A model generated the notes under the pieces. The model worked only from the letters and a program-made list of their open reading frames with translations, searched no databases and was not told the DNA's origin. From positions 1-64,000 of the forward strand of contig JAECUM010001155.1 of assembly GCA_016617855.1 (NCBI GenBank): 64,000 nt of DNA, given 5' to 3'. The stretch is from Megalonaias nervosa. Taxonomy: Eukaryota > Mollusca > Bivalvia > Unionida > Unionidae. Positions 49,901-53,660 of this stretch are shown piece by piece. The translations under genes and the position numbers were made by a program. Position 1 is the stretch's first letter; each line of letters starts with the position of its first letter.

Positions 49901-51915
49901 GGGAAATGGTCACATAACTCCTTTGGCATAGATTTAAATATCCCTACATTATAGGAATTGCCTTGCAGACCCCTTGAATTTAAAAAAGTTGGTTTTATTC
50001 TTGAAAAATCCTTGACTATCAGGAAATTTCAGATGTTAAAACTGAATTAAAATGTACCTGTATTTGTTAAATTTAGAATGTTTTTGTTTTCTGAAAATTG
50101 CTTAAAAGATTCAAAAATGGGATAGAAGTGGATGGATAAATTTACATATAAAATGGGTAGTTACCATCTGGAATAGCATCCCATTGTTATAGTGGTTCAC
50201 TTTGGGTTTTGTTCTCTTTTTTTACCAAGTTGAGCAGTGATAAAATTTTGATTTCCATTTTAAAAAATACTCTTTTAAAACTTTAGGAAGTCCTTGAAAA
50301 CCACTTTAAAAGTGCTGGAAATAACTCAACTGTATGCACTATTCATAGTGTCATGGTTACCTCCTGTTTGCCAATTAATTATTTAGTTACAATAAAATAA
50401 TGCAAACAACCAATGCAGTTAAACATTTATTCCTAAGATGATAAAGGATTAATTCTGAAACATTTGGTGGCCGTAAGTTTTTTGAAAAGGATAGGGCACT
50501 GTTCTCCCAAAAATGGCTCTAAGCAAAAGAATTGCATGAAATTTTTATTAGAGGGAACTTAATTTCCTGTTAGCCGTGTACAGGAGAAAATACATCCAGA
50601 TACAAAGTGTTACAAATTTAAAATGTATTACATAATTGCTTTCATTTAACTTTATAAAATGTACTCATTAATTTAAAAATAAATGAAGAATGTTATTTTC
50701 ATTTACTTTTGCTGGATATTACTGTTTCATTCACTGTATCATAGAAAGCTGTTGCTAACTTTACAGTACATCCTTTTTGATTTTGACAAATCCCAAAGTT
50801 AGTAAAAGTGCTAAGATATTACAAGTATTTTTTATATTTTGATACATTCAACAAAATCTGGCACAACTTTGACTTAAATCTACAGTCTACAGAGATTTTT
50901 CAGAACTGAGTCTCTTATCAGATTACTTCATCATTTGCGTAAAAATTATTGTTTCCAACCTGCTTTGAAAAAAAATCTCATTCCCAATTTGTATCAGTTA
51001 TAATCAGATGAAACCTCAAATAGCCCGTTCTTTTCGTTCTGGTCTTCATAAATAAGGTCAATTTTCATCTGCAAACATTTTTGTTGACAGTTGGGAAGTA
51101 AAAGCAAAAAGAAACATAAGCTTACTATATTGGGATTTACTAAAAGCCAATTACTGACTGCACCATAAGTATCTCTAGTACAGAGACAACATGCTGGTCT
51201 GAAAGGGGCACAGTGCCAGAAAACAAAAGATGGTGCATTAATCTCAATAAATGAAATTAACAGCCAGAAATAAGGACAGGGTGTGTAGATTTGTGGATGG
51301 ATCGTCCCAGATAGGACACTGTATTTGCACTGAAGGCATTTTAGAATGATAATATTCAAGGAAACCAAATGTTTTAACCTGCCAGATTTTGTACTCATAC
51401 CTTTACTTAGAGTTAGTGGACAACAGTCTTGTATTTGTGAATTTGAGGATGTTTATGGTCCTGTTACTGTTGCAGATTGAGTTTACCAATGACACATAAG
51501 CACAGCTGTAAAACATATTTTCAGCAGTAAAACCTCCACACACCTTTCTCAAATCCTAAAACTTAAGACTGTTAACCAAATTTTGTCTAAAAATAGAGTT
51601 GTATTTTCCAAGGCACTATTTTACAAAGGTGTCCAGATGGCAGTATATAATTAGATTTTACTGCTGCAGACTTTTGACTTTTTATAAAGCGTGTTATATT
51701 CATGGACGTGTTACAATCCACATTTTTTGTTCTTTTTCCAGGACATCAAAGGTTGTTGCTGTGTTAATCCTGGTCGAGTTGCCAAGGGTCAGGGAGGAGG
51801 GACTTATGCCAAACTACTGATTAAGACAAATAATGTGTCCAGTAACCAGTCTGTTGTGTCTAACATTGATGCTCAGATCATAAGAAACATTGATGCTCAG
51901 ATCATAAGAATATGA
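3027..51915 (+). CDS. POLA2: DNA polymerase alpha subunit B, C-terminal part, eight exons
   Basis: Join of 3027-3151, 12675-12713, 22676-22749, 32199-32298, 33644-33750, 37246-37305, 48160-48286 and 51742-51915. All introns are GT-AG. The 806 nt give two leftover bases, 267 codons and a TGA stop. Family landmarks appear in order: AAGPFTTSDSLSYEPL, RPDVCIL-MGPFVDS, IVMPSQRDMHHDFVYPQAPF, VVFGMTSTDCLFHLG, SYYPLYPP, VTPHVLIVPSDLKYFVK and CCCVNPGRVAKGQGGGTYA. These cover the later part of the catalytically inactive phosphoesterase-like domain. From family knowledge, POLA2 is the accessory subunit of nuclear DNA polymerase alpha-primase, binds the C-terminus of POLA1, and helps start replication at origins and on the lagging strand. 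N-terminal and OB-fold exons lie upstream of the window. The C-terminus carries a tandem duplication. Introns are long because of mobile elements. Confidence 0.96.
3152..3743. other. Unassigned start of POLA2 intron a-b
   Basis: AT-rich intron sequence without recognisable repeats or open frames of note. Confidence 0.4.
3744..4539 (+). mobile_element. 800-bp TIR element, copy 1 (hAT-like, non-autonomous)
   Basis: The ends are CAGACCTGCCAACCCT on the left and its exact reverse complement AGGGTTGGCAGGTCTG on the right, 796 bp apart. The interior matches copies at 39078-39882 and 48885-49683 along its length, for example GCTTTAAACTGCACATATTT, CATCTGCATGATCAAACTG and GGAATATTCAGATTCTTGTG. There is no transposase. 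Flanks show only an imperfect 7-bp repeat (CATGGCT/CGTGGCT). The TIR style (CAG...GCCAACCC) suggests the hAT superfamily, but the target duplication does not prove it. Confidence 0.85.
4540..4924. other. Unassigned intronic sequence
   Basis: AT-rich, non-coding; nothing recognised. Confidence 0.4.
4925..5440 (+). repeat. Imperfect tandem repeat of about 135-145 bp units
   Basis: Three related units begin near 5083, 5217 and 5361 with TTGGTCTTAAATAAAATTG, TTGGTTGTAAATGAAAATGG and TTGGTCCTAAATGAAAATGG. Each continues into a segment like GGCCACCACAGTGGTTATCTTG. The text just upstream resembles dispersed repeats I associate with mollusc genomes, but that link is from memory and weak. Confidence 0.55.
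5441..6099. other. Unassigned intronic sequence
   Basis: AT-rich, with short A-runs around 5905-5930. No gene or clear repeat seen. Confidence 0.4.
6100..6177 (+). mobile_element. Relic of the TIR found at 60708
   Basis: The stretch GGCAAAAAATAATTACTTT and its left neighbour (TATTT-CTGCATG-TTTGGA) align with the left end of the TIR element at 60708-62157, with substitutions. No matching right end is near, so this is a truncated, old copy. Confidence 0.6.
6541..7718 (+). pseudogene. LINE ORF1 (gag-like, zinc-knuckle protein), broken
   Basis: It starts with ATG at 6541 (MGDEYKTKQWK). A segment reading NDPTKPIASLSPFIVEKT leads into LVGTPK, where a one-base loss near 6743 shifts the frame. The next frame (6747-7271) carries GVTAIRRIRIKRS and then three CCHC knuckles: CFKCQKYGHHEERC, CGQCSETSHREADC and CANCGKGHHANSKDC. 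The last has one extra residue before its final Cys. A TAG at 7269-7271 breaks the frame, after which SFPEARKMV follows in frame. A run of nine or more C near 7525-7535 causes a further shift. The ORF ends near 7718 (PILPPEK). In this family ORF1 protein binds element RNA to form the RNP. Confidence 0.88.
7781..11370 (+). pseudogene. LINE ORF2 (endonuclease, reverse transcriptase, RNase H), broken
   Basis: It begins at ATG 7781 with RIIQWNCRGLK, the start of an AP-type endonuclease. Further endonuclease motifs are LCLQETSLK, QLGDFNAHSILWG (8150-8195) and ISDHFPISLE. RT motifs are SAGPDDIHYQFLKHL, NYRPIALMN, FDLEKAYDTTWKYGIL (9470-9515), GVPKGSI and the active-site box YGDD (9738-9750; YADD is more usual). 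The RNase H (10417-11271) keeps YTDGSK, the E in SAEIRAIDLAL, the FSD...VLQSL position and a GKEKADHAAKMA motif. Stops and shifts occur throughout, including a TAG at 11269-11271, after which the natural C-terminus (YYNVHDIKELFD) continues to about 11370. The enzyme would nick target DNA and prime reverse transcription there. Confidence 0.9.
11839..11979 (+). repeat. Local direct duplication, about 84-bp spacing
   Basis: The block GAAAATTACATTAATCTTGG through CCAAATATTTCCTAATGATG occurs twice, near 11839-11895 and 11922-11974, with two or fewer differences. This is a recent tandem duplication just downstream of the LINE. Confidence 0.85.
11980..12674. other. Unassigned end of POLA2 intron a-b
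   Basis: Contains a G-run near 12520-12530 and the polypyrimidine acceptor GCATTTGTTTCAG before exon b. No genes seen. Confidence 0.45.
12675..12713 (+). CDS. POLA2: POLA2 exon b (39-nt microexon)
   Basis: Flanked by TTTGTTTCAG and GTAATA, it encodes MGPFVDSTNEEIK in phase 0 on both sides. It completes the CIL-MGPFVDS motif that follows exon a and leads into KGKLTCTFDTLF of exon c, as in other B subunits (GPFLDA...TFEDIF in vertebrates). Confidence 0.92.
12714..14479. other. Unassigned POLA2 intron sequence
   Basis: AT-rich, with no coding signal. The 74-80 codon frames here show no domain or splice context. Confidence 0.4.
14480..14960 (+). repeat. Imperfect repeats around a CCTTCCTACAGG core
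   Basis: Related blocks start near 14489, 14752 and 14843 with TTCCTACAGGTAAC, CCTTCCTTCAGGTACTAGAG and CCTTCCTACAGGTTACTTG. The later two continue into GATT-ATCT-GC-TCCACTT and a short TGATGCT-containing end. Diverged and irregular in spacing. Confidence 0.4.
14961..15469. other. Unassigned POLA2 intron sequence
   Basis: No gene, tRNA-like box or clear repeat recognised. Confidence 0.4.
15470..15760 (+). repeat. 73-bp tandem repeat, about four units
   Basis: TAACCTGCATAG or its variant starts units at 15571, 15644 and 15717, exactly 73 bp apart. A more diverged unit precedes them from about 15476. Each unit carries GGCACTTCNTGTGGACAACA and GGCACTCT-ATTGATCA. Confidence 0.8.
15835..15915 (+). 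repeat. tRNA-Met-like relic (possible SINE head)
   Basis: ACTCATAACATACTGCAAG followed by GTCGTGAGGTTCAATCCTCG resembles the anticodon arm (CAT loop) and T arm of elongator tRNA-Met, including a B-box GGTTCAATCC. The D arm is poorly kept and acceptor stems do not pair, so this is not a functional tRNA gene. Confidence 0.35.
16157..16168 (+). repeat. Left target-site duplication of the SINE
   Basis: TCCACAATCTGA, identical to 16494-16505 on the other side of the SINE. Confidence 0.93.
16169..16493 (+). mobile_element. Complete tRNA-derived SINE with perfect 12-bp target duplication
   Basis: The tRNA-like head has an A box TGGCCTAGTGG (16181-16191) and a B box GGTTCGATCCC (16225-16235), the internal Pol III promoter. 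A central body (GTCGGCCTGGTGTCAGGATA, GTGACTGGGTGGGACATCAT) and a 3' tail (CTACGTTAAAAATCC, then CA repeats) follow. The central body resembles conserved SINE core domains shared by many metazoan SINEs; I did not verify which. The perfect target duplication and intact boxes suggest a fairly young insertion, mobilised by an unidentified LINE. Confidence 0.93.
16494..16505 (+). repeat. Right target-site duplication of the SINE
   Basis: TCCACAATCTGA, exact copy of 16157-16168. Confidence 0.93.
17288..18853 (+). mobile_element. 1.57-kb TA-flanked element, copy A (pogo/Tigger-like, non-autonomous)
   Basis: TA direct repeats (17286-17287 and 18854-18855) flank inverted ends that share CACTCCCTCGATAACTCGC. 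Copy B at 24264-25832 is the same element in the opposite orientation (1569 bp). TA target and TIR style point to the Tc1/mariner-pogo group; there is no DDE transposase. A frame on the - strand (18402-18151, start MCPLVIKRKMCQS) has a stop-ridden counterpart in copy B, so coding capacity is unlikely. It contains the palindromic module at 17653-17735. Confidence 0.88.
19740..21150 (+). pseudogene. DIRS-like pol remains (RNase H to tyrosine recombinase)
   Basis: Conceptual reading across frames gives GLLILSDNSTVVNLS (RNase H DN-TVV motif, near 19715-19770), HRLANVLADSVSC (the 'GKLNVLAD-LSR' box, 19870-19910), TEWSFHPSV, then after a TGA at 19988-19990 LDLLATRWNAKIPTFVGPV and LKVIQ. Further on come ILIIPLKW, FHSNPELLNPHIWILL (20288-20335) and TSIANFLWLFDEKQCQSHLS (about 20480-20540), the N-terminal part of a tyrosine recombinase. 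The end (about 20990-21090) reads ISLREIIPHFAFKRGEGQYI, close to the terminal YR segment of this group. Stops and shifts are frequent. Upstream RT motifs are too decayed to place. Confidence 0.7.
21489..21823. repeat. Direct and inverted repeats at the DIRS-like 3' end
   Basis: GGTATTATGATTGGGTAA (21491-21508) and GGTATTATGACTGGGTAA (21799-21816) are direct repeats. TTACCCTATCATAATAC (21571-21587) is an inverted copy between them. Split direct and inverted terminal repeats are a hallmark of DIRS elements. Confidence 0.7.
21890..22280 (+). repeat. Dispersed repeat, partner of 37797-38200
   Basis: Shares CTACAAAGTGCTCA-type, ACATTTTGG, CCACTGGAA-TCATTTG, GCAAACAAATTATTTGTT-type and TAGTTTAAGACCATAGAGT-type blocks in the same order with 37797-38200. 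It directly follows the DIRS-like 3' repeats (GTTTTAACTTGAGAGGG at about 21749), so both are probably pieces of the DIRS-like terminal region. Confidence 0.7.
22281..22675. other. Unassigned end of POLA2 intron b-c
   Basis: Ends with acceptor TTTTCACTTTTCAG. No other feature recognised. Confidence 0.45.
22676..22749 (+). CDS. POLA2: POLA2 exon c
   Basis: Encodes KGKLTCTFDTLFRRQIEQIA and then VATE plus the first two bases of an Arg codon. Acceptor CACTTTTCAG, donor GTTAGT. It corresponds to the 'LT-F-DIF' helix region of the family. The split CG|G codon is completed by exon d. Confidence 0.93.
22750..24209. other. Unassigned POLA2 intron sequence
   Basis: AT-rich. A block near 23460-23560 (GCCTGACTGCACAAACTGG... 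ATCCACAGTGGAGATGTTAA) looks repeat-like but has no partner in the window. A short palindrome, CTTACCTGTCAGGTAAG, lies at about 24074-24090. Confidence 0.4.
24264..25832 (-). mobile_element. 1.57-kb TA-flanked element, copy B, nested in the hAT element
   Basis: TA at 24262-24263 and 25833-25834 flank TIRs CACCACTCCCTCAATAACTC and, on the right, GAGTTATCGAGGGAGAGGTG. The sequence is the reverse-oriented relative of copy A (17288-18853). Removal restores continuous hAT subterminal sequence. No transposase. The insertion postdates the hAT insertion. Confidence 0.9.
27122..29083 (+). pseudogene. hAT-type transposase, internally deleted and frameshifted
   Basis: Follows a splice-acceptor-like TTTGTTTTCAG. 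The N-terminus (from ATG 27122) has a BED-like zinc finger: C32, C35, H52, H58, in LCQLCNKSIDLTSIGKTTL. After a TGA at 27386 most of the catalytic core is missing: only about 110 bp separate it from MDEPNVNWAAFNK (about 27508), where relatives have several hundred residues. NIGSCGLHTIHNAF, NDVPARRDD and NFYPLPFCAHRWVEN follow. A frameshift occurs near 28016-28022 and another near 28530-28570. SHGQVSVECGFSVNKEV (28601-28651) is the C-terminal hAT dimerisation motif. An in-frame TAG at 28760-28762 precedes a basic coiled-coil tail (EVGTMRKEIRMLESDIKFL) ending at 29083. Such enzymes catalyse cut-and-paste transposition; this one cannot. Confidence 0.88.
29686..30050. other. Unassigned intron sequence
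   Basis: AT-rich link between the hAT element and the minisatellite. Confidence 0.4.
30051..31926 (+). repeat. 1.9-kb minisatellite, about 37-bp units (about 50 copies)
   Basis: The unit is about GATCCAGTTGATGTAGAAAA followed by TGTGATTAAATTAGAAA, with A/G and T/C variants and small indels. A higher-order structure is visible: the variant series starting at about 30168 recurs from 30821 (offset 653 bp). Later landmarks (CACTGG at 30614 and 31351) are offset by 737 bp, so the second block has gained about two units. Units are free of long ORFs. Confidence 0.95.
32199..32298 (+). CDS. POLA2: POLA2 exon d
   Basis: Acceptor CAATATTTCAG, donor GTTAGA. Completes Arg, then LHCHLIVMPSQRDMHHDFVY and PQAPFRIANFQYK. 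The MPSQRD-HHD-VYPQ-PF motif is the most distinctive stretch of the B subunit (phosphoesterase-like fold). Confidence 0.96.
32299..32961. other. Unassigned POLA2 intron sequence
   Basis: No recognisable gene or repeat. Confidence 0.4.
32962..33110 (+). repeat. Tandem duplication of about 78 bp
   Basis: Two copies begin GTACGTAAATTGATGCACCC and GTACTTAAATTGACTCACCC. Both continue into TTGCTGATTAAC and GGTTYRGTCTAA, with moderate divergence. Confidence 0.8.
33111..33643. other. Unassigned POLA2 intron d-e end
   Basis: Non-coding; ends with acceptor TTTACCTTTCTGTAG. Confidence 0.45.
33644..33750 (+). CDS. POLA2: POLA2 exon e
   Basis: Encodes HVHLMPDPCTITINNVVFGM and TSTDCLFHLGQQEIA plus two bases (TT) of a Phe codon completed by exon f. 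Donor GTAAGT. NPC-x-I-N-x-V-x-F-G-x-TSTD is a family signature. Confidence 0.96.
33779..33857 (+). repeat. 35-37-bp tandem repeat, insertion target
   Basis: Units TTCATTACTTGGAATGATAT... begin at 33779 and 33816. A third begins at 33851, is interrupted by the element at 33858-35299 and resumes at 35302 (CTTGGAATGATATCCCAG), ending near 35331. Confidence 0.9.
33858..35299 (+). mobile_element. 1.44-kb TA-flanked element (pogo/Tigger-like, non-autonomous)
   Basis: Starts CAGTAGAACCTGTCATGAGC and ends in the mirror of CAGTAAAACCTGTTATGAGA, flanked by TA (33856-33857, 35300-35301). Subterminal GCGACCACCTG-type motifs repeat in the left end and GAGACCAC in the right. Because it lies inside a short tandem repeat, the empty site can be read directly (TTCATTACTTGGAATG). 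No transposase frame. It holds the palindromic module at 34231-34343. Confidence 0.92.
34231..34343. repeat. Palindromic module shared with the 1.57-kb elements
   Basis: Left arm CCTAGCCTGGTTCCCTGCTT and right arm GAGCAGGGAACCAGACTAAT are near inverse copies around an approximately 70-bp centre. Related palindromes lie in copy A (17653-17735) and copy B (25391-25468). Confidence 0.75.
35332..36596. other. Unassigned POLA2 intron sequence
   Basis: AT-rich with C-runs near 36050-36060. No coding or repeat feature recognised. Confidence 0.4.
36597..36756. mobile_element. 160-bp fold-back element
   Basis: Arms TAAGAGTTTAAC...CTGAGTTTAT...GTATAAACTGTC...CTCACATAGC...ATAATGCC (36597-36674) and its near mirror (36680-36756) pair with roughly 80% identity around CTTCAG. 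ATTA lies on both sides. It could be a minimal palindromic MITE; an RNA hairpin is possible, but nothing else supports an miRNA. Confidence 0.75.
36757..37245. other. Unassigned POLA2 intron e-f end
   Basis: Non-coding; ends with acceptor CAATTCTCTTTTGCAG. Confidence 0.45.
37246..37305 (+). CDS. POLA2: POLA2 exon f
   Basis: Encodes PPGSSDRLGRLVLHLLSQH with split codons at both ends, donor GTAAGT. It matches the helix with S-DR--RL--H-L-Q that precedes SYYPLYPP. Confidence 0.94.
37306..37796. other. Unassigned POLA2 intron sequence
   Basis: Nothing recognised. Confidence 0.4.
37797..38200 (+). repeat. Dispersed repeat, partner of 21890-22280
   Basis: Starts TGTTTTAACTTGAGAGGA (as at 21749 in the DIRS-like 3' region) and follows the same block order through GCAAACAAATTATTTGTTGA and GTTTAAGACCATAGAGTCAT. 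Probably a solo terminal fragment of the DIRS-like family. Confidence 0.7.
38201..39077. other. Unassigned POLA2 intron sequence
   Basis: No feature recognised. Confidence 0.4.
39078..39882 (+). mobile_element. 800-bp TIR element, copy 2
   Basis: Ends CAGACATGCCAACCCTTATG and its mirror CAGGGTTGGCAGATCTG, 805 bp. Co-linear with copies 1 and 3. Flanks share CATTCA (GCATTCAC on the left, GCATTCAT on the right if one base is assigned differently), close to the 8-bp duplication expected of hAT elements. Confidence 0.88.
39934..40053 (+). repeat. Left TIR of the 4.8-kb element
   Basis: About 119 bp, including an internally duplicated CCCAAATACTGCCCAAATAT unit. The inner part pairs with 44679-44766. 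Confidence 0.85.
40385..40618 (-). pseudogene. OTU-like (cysteine protease fold) exon or fragment
   Basis: A 77-codon frame on the - strand ends SSSDGDCLFSAVFILLCGNK and then LRYHTCMKLV. The DGDCLFSA core matches the OTU catalytic loop (D-G-N/D-C), and the following LCGN-x6-LR-x4 pattern resembles OTU-like domains in uncharacterised animal proteins. The His half of the domain is not readable: after the TAG at 40385 only weakly coding sequence follows. A splice-acceptor-like TTTTCTTTTCTCTCTAG lies upstream at about 40675. All three frames beyond it have stops, so the piece is probably dead or misannotated. OTU proteins usually remove ubiquitin. Confidence 0.5.
42715..42960 (-). pseudogene. PHD-type zinc-finger exon or fragment
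   Basis: On the - strand KKCGARFPCGGCKSNCSNDC continues with CVKCLLCKNWYHNKCQEIL and later YMCVSCHTLDG. The C-x2-C-x2-C-x4-H-x2-C cluster and the closing C-x2-C fit a PHD finger, including the Trp near the His. The frame runs to MHRLQN, where GTAATT could serve as a donor. From the TIR context this is probably part of a transposon-encoded protein together with the OTU-like exon. PHD fingers often bind histone tails; no host role is implied. Confidence 0.6.
43660..43840. repeat. Subterminal repeats of the 4.8-kb element
   Basis: A 64-bp unit (AGCATTTAAATATACTTTTT, GGGAGGTCTTCGGAAGTATT, TGGGTATATTTGG) is present about two and a half times. Its GTATTTGGGTATATTTGG part is the reverse complement of the TIR unit CCAAATATACCCAAATAC. 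Confidence 0.85.
43898..43928. repeat. (GA)n microsatellite
   Basis: About 15 uninterrupted AG dinucleotides. Confidence 0.98.
44679..44766 (-). repeat. Right TIR of the 4.8-kb element
   Basis: 88 bp, inverted relative to the left end; it lacks the extra CCCAAATACTG unit. Confidence 0.85.
44767..45386. other. Unassigned POLA2 intron sequence
   Basis: No feature recognised. Confidence 0.4.
45387..45483. repeat. 97-bp fold-back sequence
   Basis: Outer TAGCTCAGCTGGTCT faces CAGTCTGGCTGAGCTT, and inner GATATCGCC faces GGCGATATT. A small palindromic dispersed element is likely. Confidence 0.6.
45521..45736 (+). repeat. 29-bp tandem repeat, about 7.4 units
   Basis: The unit is GGACTGTACACTCATATCAT followed by CAGGATCTT, with few substitutions. 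The open frames across it are a by-product of the repeat. Confidence 0.97.
45737..47199. other. Unassigned POLA2 intron sequence
   Basis: AT-rich with a T-run at about 46049-46063. CAGATCCAGGTAAGT near 46890 resembles a splice donor but has no coding frame in front. Confidence 0.4.
47200..47790 (+). repeat. Decayed tandem repeat, about 160-190-bp units
   Basis: Blocks like ATATAACATCATCACATGCT recur near 47210, 47398, 47588 and 47744. Each is followed by CTT-CCNT...AAAC-A-T-CC, and some by a GTAGGAC-like stretch. Units are strongly diverged. Confidence 0.5.
47791..48159. other. End of POLA2 intron f-g
   Basis: Imperfect CTTGGGTCATRATTAT repeats near 47954-48040, then the acceptor CTTCATATTTCAG. 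Confidence 0.5.
48160..48286 (+). CDS. POLA2: POLA2 exon g
   Basis: Completes Ser, then YYPLYPPGPEVNIDFEQFEK and later MSVTPHVLIVPSDLKYFVK. Donor GTAAGC, phase 0. The SYYPLYPP and PDVLI-PS-L-YFVK motifs are near-invariant in the family. Confidence 0.97.
48496..48608 (+). repeat. 22-bp tandem repeat, five units
   Basis: AAGTCCATCAGTAATTGCTR with small variations, five times in a row, about 210 bp after exon g. Confidence 0.95.
48885..49683 (+). mobile_element. 800-bp TIR element, copy 3
   Basis: Ends CAGAACTGCCAACCTTTATG and AGGGTTGGCAGGTCTG, 799 bp, co-linear with copies 1 and 2 but with more small deletions. Flanks share CATTA. Confidence 0.85.
49684..51741. other. Unassigned POLA2 intron g-h sequence
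   Basis: AT-rich. A 134-codon frame on the - strand (51398-50994) shows no domain. Ends in acceptor GTTCTTTTTCCAG. Confidence 0.4.
51742..51915 (+). CDS. POLA2: POLA2 terminal exon h, with duplicated C-terminal codons
   Basis: Encodes DIKGCCCVNPGRVAKGQGGG, TYAKLLIKTN and the C-terminus, with TGA at 51913-51915. CVNPGR--KGQ-GGT-A is the terminal family motif. The bases 51862-51885 (NIDAQIIR) are repeated exactly at 51886-51909 before the final Ile. The family usually ends once with a short V-R-I-like strand, so this copy has eight extra residues. Confidence 0.96.
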   Translation, partial: DIKGCCCVNPGRVAKGQGGGTYAKLLIKTNNVSSNQSVVSNIDAQIIRNIDAQIIRI

Positions 51916-52740
51916 ACAAAGTATGATTAAAGAAAGTTGTTGATACAATGAGTACTGTAGATTCTGTAGTGAATACCTTTATCAAGTCATGGGTAATTAT
52001 ACTTTTAAATCAACTCAGATAAGGTGTAAAATGTTCTTGTTTATATAAAATTTTTTTCCAACTTCCGGTTCTGCTGACAATTATTTCAGCTTAGGATCTC
52101 CAATCATCTTTTTGTGATTGATTCACAGGATGAGTATTTTGGACATGTTTTTGAAGCAGCTGGTATTAGGATTGTGGGTGTGAATGAAATGTCACAGTGA
52201 TACTCCTTTGGAACACTTCAGGGTTTTCTGCAGTGGCTGAAATGAACCTTAGATGTGATTGCAATGATATGCATGACGTTCATGTAGTTGCAGCTTTTAA
52301 CAATATGAAGAAAGATAAAACCTGCACAATAAATGCAACTTTGATATTGTGTTTAAAGAAAAACAACTGCTCATGAAGTGAACTCATAAGTAATGTTTTG
52401 ACATATCTGCCGCAGCATCTTAGAATGGTCGTGAGGTAATAGGCATACCTTTTTTTTTTATACTGTTATAAAAGGTCTGTATACACCAGAAGAATTCATT
52501 GTATTAAACCAGAAGAAAACAAGCATATAACAAGTAATTGGACAATCACATCTGAGATTTTATTCTAATAGCATAAAAACCTGATGTGCTGTCAAAGAGT
52601 CATGATAATTTTATCCATATTCAAGCTCCTAGAGTAAATAGTGTGTAAGGTGATATTGTTTATTAATATGTTGGCATATTTATGTTCACCTCAGATATGG
52701 TATTTTTGTACTATTATGTGTAATAAATAATTGTCAGCAT
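51916..52740 (+). other. POLA2: POLA2 3' UTR region
   Basis: Non-coding stretch after the stop. Candidate poly(A) signals AATAAA are at 52328-52333 and 52722-52727. Which one is used cannot be seen. Confidence 0.6.
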
Positions 52741-52894
52741 TATTTCTGTCTTTTCCGTTTGCATATTTCTTAATTATCCTAAAATCTTTTTTCCGGATTT
52801 TAGTATTCATTTGTGAAACCTTGGCACTCTACTGTCAGTACCTTGAACATTAAGATCTTAATTTGCTCATTTCTAATCATGAAACTTTACCCAA

Positions 52895-53540
52895 CTCTAA
52901 CAGACTACTGTGTCAAGTGTTACCATCTGTAACAAGCGAAAATTTTATTATCTCTAACAGACTACTATGACAAGTTTTACCAACTTGTACAGACTACTAT
53001 GACAAGTTTTGCCAACTCTTCCAGGCTACTATGAATAGTTTTACCATCTCTAACAGACCACTGTGACAAGTTATACCAATTCCACCAGACTACTATGACA
53101 AGTTTTACCATCTCTCTCTACCAGACTACTACAACTAGTATTGGCATCTCTAAAAGAATACTACTATAACACGTTTTGCCAACTCTACCAGACTATGACA
53201 AGTTTTACAATCTATGACTACTATGACAAGTTTTATCATCTCTTAACAGACAACTATGACAAGTTTTATCATCTCTTAACAGACAACTATGACAAGTTTT
53301 ATCATCTCTTAACAGACTACTATGACAAGTTTTACCATCTCTAACAGACTACTAGACAAGTTTAACCATCTCTACCAGACTAATATGACAAGTTTTACCA
53401 TCTCTAACAGATTACTGCTGTCACAAGTTTTACCAACTCTTGCAGACTAGTACTATTTCCAGTTTTACTATCACTAACAGATCAATGCTCTGACAAGTTT
53501 TACCATCTCTTACAGATTACTGCTATGACAAGTTAATTCC
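52895..53540 (+). repeat. 33-bp minisatellite, about 19-20 units
   Basis: The unit is GACAAGTTTTACCATCTCTA followed by ACAGACTACTAT, with variants. Around 53220-53320 several units are nearly identical (TTATCATCTCTTAACAGACA); the edges are degenerate. It begins about 170 bp after the second POLA2 poly(A) candidate. Confidence 0.95.
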
Positions 53541-53652
53541 AAACAAGCTTAAGCACTATAGTTTTAATCAAAGTGTTTGCAAAAAGAACCACTGTTACCC
53601 ATGTGTATGATGATCTGCAAATAAGCGTATGTAACCTTTTGATGTTTCCAAG

Positions 53653-53660
53653 ACTAAGCC
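53653..53660 (+). repeat. Left target duplication (ACTAAGCC)
   Basis: Identical to 54770-54777. Confidence 0.85.

Noticed and set aside
50994..51398. 134-codon frame on the - strand as a gene
   Set aside because: No domain, no splice signals, lies within a POLA2 intron in AT-rich sequence; probably chance.
53141..53344. Open frame with repeated YDKFYHLLTD peptide
   Set aside because: Produced by the 33-bp minisatellite; other units contain stops.
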